DNA of 64,000 bases from UBA1715 sp964346725 (GTDB lineage: Bacteria; Bacteroidota; Bacteroidia; Bacteroidales; UBA1715), in assembly GCA_964346725.1 (NCBI GenBank), contig CAYFVM010000010.1, positions 1-64,000 of the forward strand, written 5' to 3'. Made by a program: the position numbers and the translations under genes. The notes beneath the pieces were generated by a model. The model worked only from the letters and a program-made list of their open reading frames with translations, had not been told where the DNA came from and searched no databases. Shown piece after piece: positions 17,543-25,378 of this stretch; the first letter of the stretch is position 1, and each line of letters opens with the position of its first letter.

Positions 17543-19951
17543 TTATAAAATAAAATTGCACACTCTGTATGTTATAAAAGAGAGAATCCATGCTACAGCG
17601 GTATTGTATACAATGGTGAAAAACATCCATTTTAATTTACCCGATTCACTATAAATGGCACTAAGCGTAGCTAGACAAGGGAAACAAAGCAACATAAATA
17701 CCATCATAGCCATGGCCGATGCCGGCGGAAATGTTGAATCGGCGGCCAAGGCTTCGCTCAAGGTGTTCGCATCGTCTTCGCCGTACAGTACGCCTAATGT
17801 GCTCACCGTTATTTCTTTAGCCGGAAGGCTTGCCACAGCAGCAATGCTTGCTCTCCAGTTTAGTCCGATGGGTTCCATTACCGGTTCTATGAATTTTCCG
17901 AAAATACCAAGGTATGAATGTTCGCAGTCGGTTTTTTCGGCACTTGCTTTTGTCATCACTATTTCTCCGTTTGGATTGGTGGTTTCAACCATTGGCCGTG
18001 GGAAATAGGTGAGAAGCCAAACCACGATTGTTGCTCCCAATATAACCGTACCAATTTTCTTTAAATACTGAACGCACTTGTCCCACATGTGTTTGAGTAC
18101 CGCTAAAACAGTTGGCATACGATAGGGCGGAAGTTCCATAATAAACGGCGTTTCGTCTTCTCCAAATTTTGTGAGTCGAAGGATTTTTGCACTTGTGGCA
18201 GCAACCAAAACGCCTAAGAGATAGAGCCCAATCATAACTGTGGCAGCATTGTCAGGGAAAAACGTTCCGGCAAGCAATACATAAATTGGCAAGCGCGCGC
18301 TACACGACATGAACGGTATAACCAACATGGTAATGAGTCGGCTGCTTCGGCTTTCAATGGTGCGCGTGGCCATAATGGCGGGCGCGCTGCAACCAAAACC
18401 CATAAGCATAGGAATGAATGATTTGCCGTGAAGTCCCATTTTGTGCATTATGTTGTCCATAATAAACGCAGCACGCGACATATAGCCCGAGTCTTCCATC
18501 AATGAAATGCAGAGGAACAACAATAAAATGTTTGGAACAAAAGAACAAACCGCACCAATGCCCGCAAGCATTCCGTCAACCAACAACGAGCGGAACGCAT
18601 TGTTAGGCAAAAGATTGTTAAGCCAATCGCTGAGTGCTGTAAAACCTGCATCAATCCAATCTTGCGGATATGCGCCAATTTTGAAGGTTACAAAAAACAT
18701 CAGCCACATGACCAAGATAAACAGAGGAAATCCAAGCCATTTATTGGCCACGAGCATATCAATTTTACGCGTTTTGCTATAAATGTCTTTCCCGCCTATA
18801 ACAAACGTCTCGTGGAGCGCGCCCGAAATGAATCCGTATTTTTCGTCGCTAATAGACATCTCCACATCTTTGTTGAGGTGTTTCTGAATCAATTCAGCCG
18901 AAGCCTTTGCTGCTTCTTGCCATTTTGGAAAATCGGCACAATATTGCAGCGTCTGAATTGCTTCGCTATCGTTTTCTATTGTTTTAACAGCCCAATAACG
19001 TGCGGGAAATTGTTGCGGTAAATCATCAGCTTCGCGCATTCTTTCGCTCAACGCTTTGATTTCCGGCTCCATCACGCTTCCGTAGTTTATGTGCACGTGA
19101 CGTGCTATTTTATTTCTTCCCTCAAACAATTCTATCACAGTGTCGAGAAGCTTGTCAAGGCCTTGGCCGTTTTTGGCAACGGTTGGAACCATAGGAATAC
19201 CCATCATGGAACCTAATTTCTCATAGTCGAGTGTAGCACCACTTGCCGAAAATTCATCGTACATGTTGAGCGCCACCACCACACGTTGGTTTAATTCAAT
19301 GAGTTCGGTGGTGAGATAGAGATTTCGTTCGAGGTTCGATGCCACAACCGGATTGACAATCACGTCGGGCATGGTTTTTTGCAAATGCCGACGAACATAT
19401 ACTTCTTCGGGCGAATACGCCGAAAGCGAATAGGTGCCGGGTAGGTCGGTTACGTTGAAGTGGTATCCGCAGTAATTGAAGTGACCGGTTTTAACGTCAA
19501 CGGTCACGCCACTGTAGTTTCCTACGTGTTCGTTGCCGCCCGAAAGCGCGTTGAATAGCGAGGTTTTTCCGCTATTCGGATTCCCCACAAATGCGATATT
19601 GATAATATTTCGTTGCGTGGTTTTGTGCAAATTGGTAAAACATCCCGATTTGCAGCTTCCGCAGTCGCCACAAGCGTAATAGTTTGGTGCTTGTGCATCT
19701 TCGGCCGATAGTTTTGCGTCGGCTTCTGCTTCGGGAAGAACTTCTATGAGATTTGCCTCGCTGCGTCGGAGCGAAACATCGTAGCCCATTATCTTGTATT
19801 TAATTGGGTCGTTCATGGGAGCATTGATTACGGAAGTAACTTTTTGTCCGCGCACAAATCCCATTTCCATAATGCGTTTACGAAATCCTCCGTGTCCGGA
19901 AATTCTCACGATTACGGCCGTTTCACTATTATTTAATTCTGATAGTTTCAT
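17543..19951 (-). CDS. feoB: Fused FeoA-FeoB ferrous iron transporter
   Basis: Takes up Fe(II) across the inner membrane. Residues 1-75 are an SH3-like FeoA domain. A Cys-rich linker (CGDCGSCKSGC) precedes the FeoB GTPase domain with GNPNSGKTS (G1), the G2 Thr in GVTVDVKTG, DLPGTYS (G3) and NMYDE (G4), then the membrane part with gate motifs GFGCSAPAIMATRT and PFMSCSARLP. The 802-residue FeoAB fusion is common in Bacteroidota. A GGAG Shine-Dalgarno-like sequence sits 9 bases before the ATG, unusual here. An OprB-like porin gene lies 93 bases upstream on the same strand. Iron-dependent control is likely, but no Fur box is evident to me. Confidence 0.96.
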   Translation of the reverse strand: MKLSELNNSETAVIVRISGHGGFRKRIMEMGFVRGQKVTSVINAPMNDPIKYKIMGYDVSLRRSEANLIEVLPEAEADAKLSAEDAQAPNYYACGDCGSCKSGCFTNLHKTTQRNIINIAFVGNPNSGKTSLFNALSGGNEHVGNYSGVTVDVKTGHFNYCGYHFNVTDLPGTYSLSAYSPEEVYVRRHLQKTMPDVIVNPVVASNLERNLYLTTELIELNQRVVVALNMYDEFSASGATLDYEKLGSMMGIPMVPTVAKNGQGLDKLLDTVIELFEGRNKIARHVHINYGSVMEPEIKALSERMREADDLPQQFPARYWAVKTIENDSEAIQTLQYCADFPKWQEAAKASAELIQKHLNKDVEMSISDEKYGFISGALHETFVIGGKDIYSKTRKIDMLVANKWLGFPLFILVMWLMFFVTFKIGAYPQDWIDAGFTALSDWLNNLLPNNAFRSLLVDGMLAGIGAVCSFVPNILLLFLCISLMEDSGYMSRAAFIMDNIMHKMGLHGKSFIPMLMGFGCSAPAIMATRTIESRSSRLITMLVIPFMSCSARLPIYVLLAGTFFPDNAATVMIGLYLLGVLVAATSAKILRLTKFGEDETPFIMELPPYRMPTVLAVLKHMWDKCVQYLKKIGTVILGATIVVWLLTYFPRPMVETTNPNGEIVMTKASAEKTDCEHSYLGIFGKFIEPVMEPIGLNWRASIAAVASLPAKEITVSTLGVLYGEDDANTLSEALAADSTFPPASAMAMMVFMLLCFPCLATLSAIYSESGKLKWMFFTIVYNTAVAWILSFITYRVCNFIL

Positions 19952-19976
19952 TCGTATTATCTCCTTTATTTCTTTA

Positions 19977-19984
19977 CAAACTTA
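19977..19984 (-). promoter_or_regulatory. -7 promoter element of feoAB
   Basis: TAAGTTTG on the minus strand about 25 bases before the feoAB ATG, followed by a GGAG ribosome-binding site at 19961-19964 with a 9-base gap. It suggests feoAB has its own promoter besides possible readthrough from the porin gene. Confidence 0.5.
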
Positions 19985-20044
19985 TTGAAAATTAGCCAAC
20001 TCTTTCGGTTGATAATAGATTTTTTAACAGATTGTTGTGTCATT

Positions 20045-21094
20045 TTATATTTCCCAGCCAAAACGAAGAAGACCTATAAGTGCATTGTCAAGTTTTTCGT
20101 CTGTTCCAGCCGGATTGATTACATATTGAATGTCCGGTTGAAAATAGAAAGAATGTTTCGTTTGGTATTTATAGGTAATCTCAGCGATGCTTTCGTGTTT
20201 TCGTTCATTGTTGAGTTTGTTGTACACAAAGGCAAAGCCTAATACATTTTCATTGTTTTTATTGCCATATACATTAATTCCTCCGCTTATTTGCATATTG
20301 CTGTCGTTGAGAGTGTTAGGCGTAAATGCAATTTGTTCGAAAAGAGCAATGTTGTTTATGTGCTGGTCTCCTATCAAGTAGAAGCCGCTACTATTCTGAT
20401 TGGTATGATAAAAACCGCCTATTTTATACAAAGAGTTTTCTCCTATATTCCAATGAAATTCGGAACAAATGAGCGCACCATCGTTTTGAGAAAGTGACCA
20501 TTTGGTGTTGTAGGGATTATCTGAAAAATCGTCTACTGCACCATCATAAATACACGTTTGCCAATGAGCCTGGTCGTTTATGTTCCACGTAAATTCAAAC
20601 CCAAGCGCAGTAATAGGAAAAATAGGAGGGGCTACATTTGAAAAAACAGCATTGATGCCTTGCACGCTATTTAGGTATAGGCAACTTTCATCACTCGTTG
20701 CAAAATTTGTGTTAAAATCTTGCAATCCAATTCCTATACTCATGTTTCGCAATGTTTGTTTGAACCAAAATTCTTTGAGAAAGGTGTGATTTCCTGCTTC
20801 AATATTGTCAACAATGTTGCGGTCTCCAAGGAATTCTTCCGAAGGCATGCCTCCATGCGTATTTCCTCCGCTTATAAAGAATTTTCCACCATTCCATAAA
20901 TCCGCTTTTTCGGTGTTGAAGTTGATGCCTATTGTTGCGTATCCAAGGTAGGTAGACTTTTGAGAAAGACCTCCCGAAAGAGATGCAACGCCATCGCCAA
21001 TGTATGACGAACTAAATGTGAAAGATTCGTCTTGAGCATGCACGTACCCTACTGAGAGCAGGCATGCAAGGATAAAAGTATTTGTTCTTTTCAT
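20045..21094 (-). CDS. OprB-like carbohydrate-selective porin
   Basis: A 349-residue outer-membrane beta-barrel. It has a signal peptide (cleavage after YVHAQ, near residue 21), repeated amphipathic strands and a final Phe-Gly-Trp-Glu-Ile strand. The pattern (YLGYATIGINFNTEKADLW, FLKEFWFKQ, GINAVFSNVAPP, FYFQPDIQYVINPAG) matches the OprB family (PF04966). Members pass sugars or other small solutes. It lies upstream of feoAB on the same strand and divergent from ccsA; the shared 134-base intergenic region holds a perfect inverted repeat (21143-21164). Confidence 0.8.
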   Translation of the reverse strand: MKRTNTFILACLLSVGYVHAQDESFTFSSSYIGDGVASLSGGLSQKSTYLGYATIGINFNTEKADLWNGGKFFISGGNTHGGMPSEEFLGDRNIVDNIEAGNHTFLKEFWFKQTLRNMSIGIGLQDFNTNFATSDESCLYLNSVQGINAVFSNVAPPIFPITALGFEFTWNINDQAHWQTCIYDGAVDDFSDNPYNTKWSLSQNDGALICSEFHWNIGENSLYKIGGFYHTNQNSSGFYLIGDQHINNIALFEQIAFTPNTLNDSNMQISGGINVYGNKNNENVLGFAFVYNKLNNERKHESIAEITYKYQTKHSFYFQPDIQYVINPAGTDEKLDNALIGLLRFGWEI

Positions 21095-21142
21095 TGTATG
21101 ATTTTTTTGTTGTACAAATTTGTAGCTTTCCTAAATCGTGTG

Positions 21143-21164
21143 AAATCACTAAAAGTTGTGATTT
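21143..21164. repeat. Inverted repeat between the porin gene and ccsA
   Basis: AAATCAC (21143-21149) and GTGATTT (21158-21164) are perfect inverted copies with an 8-base gap. The position between two divergent genes suggests an operator. The half-site resembles GTGA-type Crp/Fnr boxes, but the spacing differs from TGTGA-N6-TCACA. Confidence 0.4.
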
Positions 21165-21213
21165 TTCATGTCTCTACTAACTAAATTGAGTTAGTTATTT
21201 ATAATGAAAATTC

Positions 21214-21221
21214 TACCTTTG
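21214..21221 (+). promoter_or_regulatory. -7 promoter element of ccsA
   Basis: TACCTTTG, with TTAG (one mismatch to TTTG) 19 bases upstream at 21191-21194. The element ends only 7 bases before the ATG at 21229, so the transcript would have almost no leader. Confidence 0.55.
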
Positions 21222-21228
21222 TTTCATA

Positions 21229-22638
21229 ATGAAGAAAATTCTCGTCATACTTTATTGCTTGATTACCATGCTGTTGGTGGTCGCAACGTTCTTTGAAGCG
21301 CTCTATGGCACGCCCGTAGTAAAAGAATACGTGTATGGTTCATCGTGGTTTTTTGCTCTGTGGGCAGTGCTTGGTTTGTGGGGCTTGGTGTATGTGTTTC
21401 AACGGCATTTGTGGGAACGTCCCGCTGCGCTTATGTTACATACGGCATTTGTCGTCATTTTATTGGGCGCGGGCATTACTTGGATTTTTGGAGAAAAAGG
21501 AATGGTTCATGTGCGTGAAGGAGAGGTGCGAAACACCTTTTTGCGTACAAACGACAACACAATTCAGCCTTTGCCATTTTCGTTGCAGTTACAGAATTTT
21601 TCAGTCTCGTATTATCCGGGAACTAATTCTCCTGCCGACTATGTGAGCCATGTGCTTGTGACCGACAGCCATACCGCAATGAACCGCACAATTTCAATGA
21701 ACAACATACTTACAGTTCATGGCTATCGGCTCTGCCAAACCTCATTTGATCAAGACGGCCATGGCACGATTTTCTCTCTTAACCACGACCCTGTGGGCGT
21801 AGGAGTAACGTATACGGGTTATGCCTTGCTGCTGCTGGCTATGTTGTTTGTGTTGGCTTCCAAAAAATGTGGTTTTAGAAAATTACTGAATCATCCCAAT
21901 ACATCAGTGCAAACGAATTTGGCGAAATATGGAGCGCGAATATTTTCAATCGTGTTGGTGCTTTTGTTTGTCGGTCAAACTATTGGAATTGCTCTCTATG
22001 GCTATGTGTGTGGCAGAATTCCGTTGAGCAACGTGTATGAAACTATGTTCTTTCTTTCGTGGTGCATTGCTCTGATTGCCTTATTGTTACAAAAGAAATT
22101 CAAAATTGTTGTGCCGTTCGGCTTTTTGCTTGCCGTTTTTACTTTGCTTTTTGCTTGGTTTGGATTGCGAGACTCTGAGATTACGCCGCTCATGCCGGTA
22201 TTGCGTTCTCCCATTTTGAGCGTACATGTTTCGTGTTTGATATTGTCGTATGCGCTTCTTGCGTTCTCCGCCATAAACGGATTGTTGGCAATTATGCTTC
22301 ATGTGAAACACAAAAACGCACATGCATCGTCAATAGCGTCGCTCACGGTTTTGAGTAAGCTAATGTTGTATCCTGCTACATTTTTGTTGGGAATAGGCAT
22401 TTTTCTTGGTGCCGTGTGGGCAAATATCTCGTGGGGTGGCTATTGGTCGTGGGACCCAAAAGAAACATGGGCGTTGATTACTTTTCTGCTCTATGCGGGA
22501 GCCTTCCACACCGAGTCAGTTACTCGGTTCAATAAACCAATGTTCTTCCATATTTATATGATTGTTGCTTTCGCCACCGTGCTCATGACGTATTTTGGTG
22601 TGAATCTATTCCTTGGCGGACTGCATGCCTACAAGTAG
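21229..22638 (+). CDS. ccsA: Cytochrome c biogenesis protein, ResB-like N-terminus fused to CcsA
   Basis: Part of the system II machinery that delivers and attaches haem to c-type cytochromes outside the inner membrane. The first ~200 residues have three membrane helices and a soluble loop resembling a shortened ResB; the rest has about eight helices and the tryptophan-rich haem-handling signature WGGYWSWDPKETW near residue 403, followed by the LLYAGAFHT His. The ResB-CcsA fusion is typical of Bacteroidota, but at 469 residues this copy is shorter than many. It suggests that the organism makes c-type cytochromes, such as nitrite reductase. pgeF converges downstream. Confidence 0.9.
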   Translation: MKKILVILYCLITMLLVVATFFEALYGTPVVKEYVYGSSWFFALWAVLGLWGLVYVFQRHLWERPAALMLHTAFVVILLGAGITWIFGEKGMVHVREGEVRNTFLRTNDNTIQPLPFSLQLQNFSVSYYPGTNSPADYVSHVLVTDSHTAMNRTISMNNILTVHGYRLCQTSFDQDGHGTIFSLNHDPVGVGVTYTGYALLLLAMLFVLASKKCGFRKLLNHPNTSVQTNLAKYGARIFSIVLVLLFVGQTIGIALYGYVCGRIPLSNVYETMFFLSWCIALIALLLQKKFKIVVPFGFLLAVFTLLFAWFGLRDSEITPLMPVLRSPILSVHVSCLILSYALLAFSAINGLLAIMLHVKHKNAHASSIASLTVLSKLMLYPATFLLGIGIFLGAVWANISWGGYWSWDPKETWALITFLLYAGAFHTESVTRFNKPMFFHIYMIVAFATVLMTYFGVNLFLGGLHAYK

Positions 22639-22671
22639 TTACGGTTTTAGAGAAAATTCATAACTCTACAC

Positions 22672-23403
22672 TCATTTCATTCCGATAAACGAGCACATTC
22701 GCCCGGTTTGTCCCTCTCTGCGATACGAAAAGAATTGTTCGGGGTTTGCGTATGTGTCGAGTTTAGGGTTGTGAATTGTTCCCACACCTTGCGTTTCTAG
22801 TATTTCTTCTACACAACCGTTGAGGTCGAGGTGTAGCGAGCCGTTTTGCATGGCAAGGAATTCTTTAGGGAAATAGTATAGAAATTCGTCACCTACTTTG
22901 TAGTTTTCTTGTGCTATCATGGGGCCAATGTAGGCCGTGAGTTCCGACGGGTCAACAAACTCTGAAAGTTGCGCCAGCATATTTTGAATAATGCCATCGC
23001 GAGTGCTACGCCAGCCACAATGGAGCGCAGCAACAAGGCTGAAGTTTTTGTCGTGAAACAAGACAGAACCGCAGTCGGCAATGGAGATAGAGAGAATAAC
23101 TCCTTTTTCGGTGGTAAAAAATCCGTCGGCTTCGGTGTCATTGATAAACGAAGAATCAACGCGCACAATTTTGGCAGAGTGAATTTGCCGCAAATTGGCA
23201 ATGGTAGATTGTGGAGCAAGCGCATTGAAAAACGTCGCACGGTTTTGTAATACAAGCGCAGGATTGTCGGCCGAATGCAATCCGGTGTTCATGCTTGCAT
23301 ATACTCCAGTGCTTGCACCGCCTTTGCGAGTAGAAAATCCCGCAATACAATGTTCGTTGTTAACCCACGAATAGTGAGGAATCGGTTGTTCTATATAAGT
23401 CAT
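22672..23403 (-). CDS. pgeF: Peptidoglycan editing factor / multicopper-oxidase-like YfiH family
   Basis: Laccase-domain protein of the YfiH/YlmD family. E. coli PgeF removes misincorporated L-Ser from peptidoglycan precursors, and related proteins show purine nucleoside phosphorylase or adenosine deaminase activity. The zinc ligands are visible as His in LRQIHSAKIV, Cys in SIADCGSVLF and His in AALHCGWRST; the N-terminal AGFSTRKGGASTGVYASMN is also typical. I choose the ATG at 23403 (243 aa) because a -7 promoter box (23421-23428) lies within the longer frame starting at 23442. It is divergent from gmhA. Confidence 0.92.
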   Translation of the reverse strand: MTYIEQPIPHYSWVNNEHCIAGFSTRKGGASTGVYASMNTGLHSADNPALVLQNRATFFNALAPQSTIANLRQIHSAKIVRVDSSFINDTEADGFFTTEKGVILSISIADCGSVLFHDKNFSLVAALHCGWRSTRDGIIQNMLAQLSEFVDPSELTAYIGPMIAQENYKVGDEFLYYFPKEFLAMQNGSLHLDLNGCVEEILETQGVGTIHNPKLDTYANPEQFFSYRREGQTGRMCSFIGMK

Positions 23404-23420
23404 TGTGTAAAATTTCAAAT

Positions 23421-23428
23421 CAAATATA
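23421..23428 (-). promoter_or_regulatory. -7 promoter element of pgeF
   Basis: TATATTTG on the minus strand, 17 bases before the ATG at 23403; it decides between the two possible start codons. Confidence 0.55.
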
Positions 23429-23470
23429 GAGATTTCAGTCAAGGTGTATCTTAATTTTTGGAAAACTTAA

Positions 23471-23478
23471 TAACTTTG
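23471..23478 (+). promoter_or_regulatory. -7 promoter element of gmhA
   Basis: TAACTTTG, 18 bases before the ATG at 23497. It lies inside the longer TTG-started frame and so favours the downstream ATG. Confidence 0.5.
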
Positions 23479-23496
23479 TGTACAAATGTGAAAAGA

Positions 23497-24081
23497 ATGA
23501 AGGAAAATATAAAAGATACGATACAACAGTCAATAGCAGTAAAAACAAAGTTTTTAAATGACGAAAGCGCTATTGCCAAAATTGAAACTGTTGCACAAAA
23601 AATGATTGAATCGTACAGGGCGGGCGGAAAAACAATGTTTGCCGGAAATGGTGGAAGTGCCGCCGATGCCCAACATTTGGCCGCCGAATTGGTGAACCGT
23701 TTCCGTATTGACCGTCTTGGTTTGCCGGCTTTGGCTTTCTCAACCGATACTTCGGTAATCACCTCTATTGCAAACGATTACGGATACGATTATTTATTCT
23801 CTCGTCAACTTGCCGCTTTAGGTAAAGAAGGCGACGTGTTTATTGGTATTTCTACTTCGGGAAATTCTGAAAATATTGTAAAGGCATTGCAGTATTGCAA
23901 GGAAAAACATATCTTTTCGGTTGGATTGATTGGAGGAAATGGAGGCAAAATGGCACAATTATGTGATGTTTCAATTGTGGTTTCTTCCTCTGAAACAGCT
24001 CGCATTCAAGAGGTTCATATACTTGTCGGTCATATTCTCTGCGGTTTGGTAGAGGATGCTATTTTTAGAAATAACAAATAA
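23497..24081 (+). CDS. gmhA: Phosphoheptose isomerase (SIS domain)
   Basis: Converts sedoheptulose 7-phosphate to D-glycero-D-manno-heptose 7-phosphate, the first step of ADP-heptose synthesis for lipopolysaccharide core. The SIS fold is marked by FAGNGGSAADAQHLAAELV (Ser and Glu at the active site), the ISTSGNSENI phosphate loop and the C-terminal QEVHILVGHIL, whose His is catalytic in GmhA. With the start at 23497 it has 194 residues, the normal size. A siaC-like frame begins two bases after the stop codon. Confidence 0.93.
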   Translation: MKENIKDTIQQSIAVKTKFLNDESAIAKIETVAQKMIESYRAGGKTMFAGNGGSAADAQHLAAELVNRFRIDRLGLPALAFSTDTSVITSIANDYGYDYLFSRQLAALGKEGDVFIGISTSGNSENIVKALQYCKEKHIFSVGLIGGNGGKMAQLCDVSIVVSSSETARIQEVHILVGHILCGLVEDAIFRNNK

Positions 24082-24083
24082 CC

Positions 24084-24473
24084 ATGGAACAACTACATAT
24101 AAAACCATAGGGATGGACTCCTGAAGTCTTTTTTAATAAAGACGATAGTAAATTGTGCATACTCGGGCGCTCGTTTCCCGAAGATGTATCGGCATTCTAT
24201 CTTCCTATAGAAAAGTGGCTTAAAAACAACATTGTAAAATGTATGGATGGTTTCTATATGGAAATTCAGTTGGAATATATTAATACCACATCGTCAAAAT
24301 ATCTGTTGGAGATGATGCGGATAATAGAAGAGCATAAGAAAAAACATGGTGTTCCCGTTGCAGTTCATTGGAAATATGATGCCGATGATGAAGATATGAA
24401 AGAGTGGGGTATGGAATACCAACAATTTGTATCAATTCCGTTTGTATTTGAAGAGATTCAAAAAAACTCGTAA
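24084..24473 (+). pseudogene. siaC: SiaC-family (DUF1987) gene with an early in-frame stop codon
   Basis: The frame from the ATG at 24084 reads MEQLHIKP, then TAG (24108-24110), then GWTPEVFFNKDDSKLCILG and on to a stop at 24471-24473. Ignoring the TAG, the 129-codon product aligns by eye with SiaC-family regulatory phosphoproteins: an N-terminal strand, the TPEV motif, GRSFPEDV, then YLPIEKWL. SiaC proteins bind diguanylate cyclases or similar partners and are switched by a SiaB kinase and a SiaA PP2C phosphatase. TAG ends other genes here (for example the LtaS-like gene and guaB), so reassignment is not the explanation. A shortened product from TTG at 24153 is possible. Nonsense mutation or sequencing error are the main options. 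Confidence 0.75.
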
Positions 24474-24631
24474 ACAATCCCTTGCTTTAGTATTTTAGGT
24501 CTAGTTAGAACAATATTTGTGTTAAGTGAATTTCTCACGAAATACATTATATCTATGGTGTGAAAAATAAAAAAAGCATTGTTACGTTCTCAATTCACAT
24601 CAGTTTATCGACTCAAAATCAGTAAAAATTG

Positions 24632-24639
24632 TAATTTTG
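24632..24639 (+). promoter_or_regulatory. -7 promoter element of the dpm1-like gene
   Basis: TAATTTTG, 13 bases before the ATG at 24653. The rest of 24474-24631 shows nothing recognisable. Confidence 0.45.
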
Positions 24640-24652
24640 AAAAAAATGAAGT

Positions 24653-25378
24653 ATGAAAGCAGATAGTATTGTAATAATACCCACATACAATGAAAAGGAA
24701 AATATTGAAAAGATTATTCGCCGAGTTCTTTCATACGAAAAACAATTTGACGTTCTTGTGGTTGATGACAATTCTCCTGATGGAACTGCGTCAATCGTAA
24801 AATCATTACAAACGGAAATTCCCGAAAGAATTTATATACTAGAACGTCCTGGAAAACAAGGTCTTGGACTTGCATATATTGCCGGTTTCCATTGGGCTTT
24901 GGAAAATGGTTACGGCTACATTTTTGAGATGGATGCTGACTTTTCCCACAATCCTGATGATTTAGTTCGATTGTATAATGCCTGTGCCGTTGACCATGCC
25001 GATATGTCGGTTGGTTCGCGCTATGTTACGGGTGTGAATGTGGTAAATTGGCCTATGAAGCGAGTTTTGCTTTCGTATTGCGCATCAATGTATGTGCGTT
25101 TTATTACTCGCATGCCTTTGCGTGACGCTACTGCCGGATTTGTTTGTTATACCGCAAAAGCTCTTTCTTCTCTCAACCTTGATGAAATCCGATTCAAAGG
25201 TTACGCATTCCAAATAGAGATGAAATTTAGAATCTGGCAAAAAGGCTTCAATATTGTTGAGGTTCCAATTATTTTTACTGATCGTAAGGAAGGAACTTCC
25301 AAAATGAACGGTGGCATTATAAAAGAAGCTGCGTTTGGTGTTATTTCCTTAAAAATGAATAGTAAGTTTGGAAAATAA
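24653..25378 (+). CDS. Polyprenol monophosphomannose synthase-like glycosyltransferase (GT2, Dpm1 type)
   Basis: A soluble GT2 enzyme of 241 residues with no C-terminal membrane helices. IPTYNEKENIEKI, VVDDNSPDGT and the metal site EMDADFSHNPDDL place it with dolichol- or polyprenol-phosphate mannose synthases (Dpm1/Ppm1). The product would be a lipid-linked sugar donor for GT-C enzymes, which fits the glycan block at 3.9-14.8 kb. Its stop codon lies inside the start of pyrC (11-base overlap), so the two genes are coupled. The exact sugar is not determined by sequence. Confidence 0.9.
   Translation: MKADSIVIIPTYNEKENIEKIIRRVLSYEKQFDVLVVDDNSPDGTASIVKSLQTEIPERIYILERPGKQGLGLAYIAGFHWALENGYGYIFEMDADFSHNPDDLVRLYNACAVDHADMSVGSRYVTGVNVVNWPMKRVLLSYCASMYVRFITRMPLRDATAGFVCYTAKALSSLNLDEIRFKGYAFQIEMKFRIWQKGFNIVEVPIIFTDRKEGTSKMNGGIIKEAAFGVISLKMNSKFGK

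Noticed and set aside
24108..24110. TAG read as a sense codon (recoding)
   Set aside because: TAG ends intact genes in the window, for example the LtaS-like gene at 6376-6378 and guaB at 33001-33003, so the code is standard.
25362..25370. TAAGTTTG as a promoter of pyrC
   Set aside because: The box overlaps the only possible start codon, so a transcript from it could not include the start; the match is probably chance.
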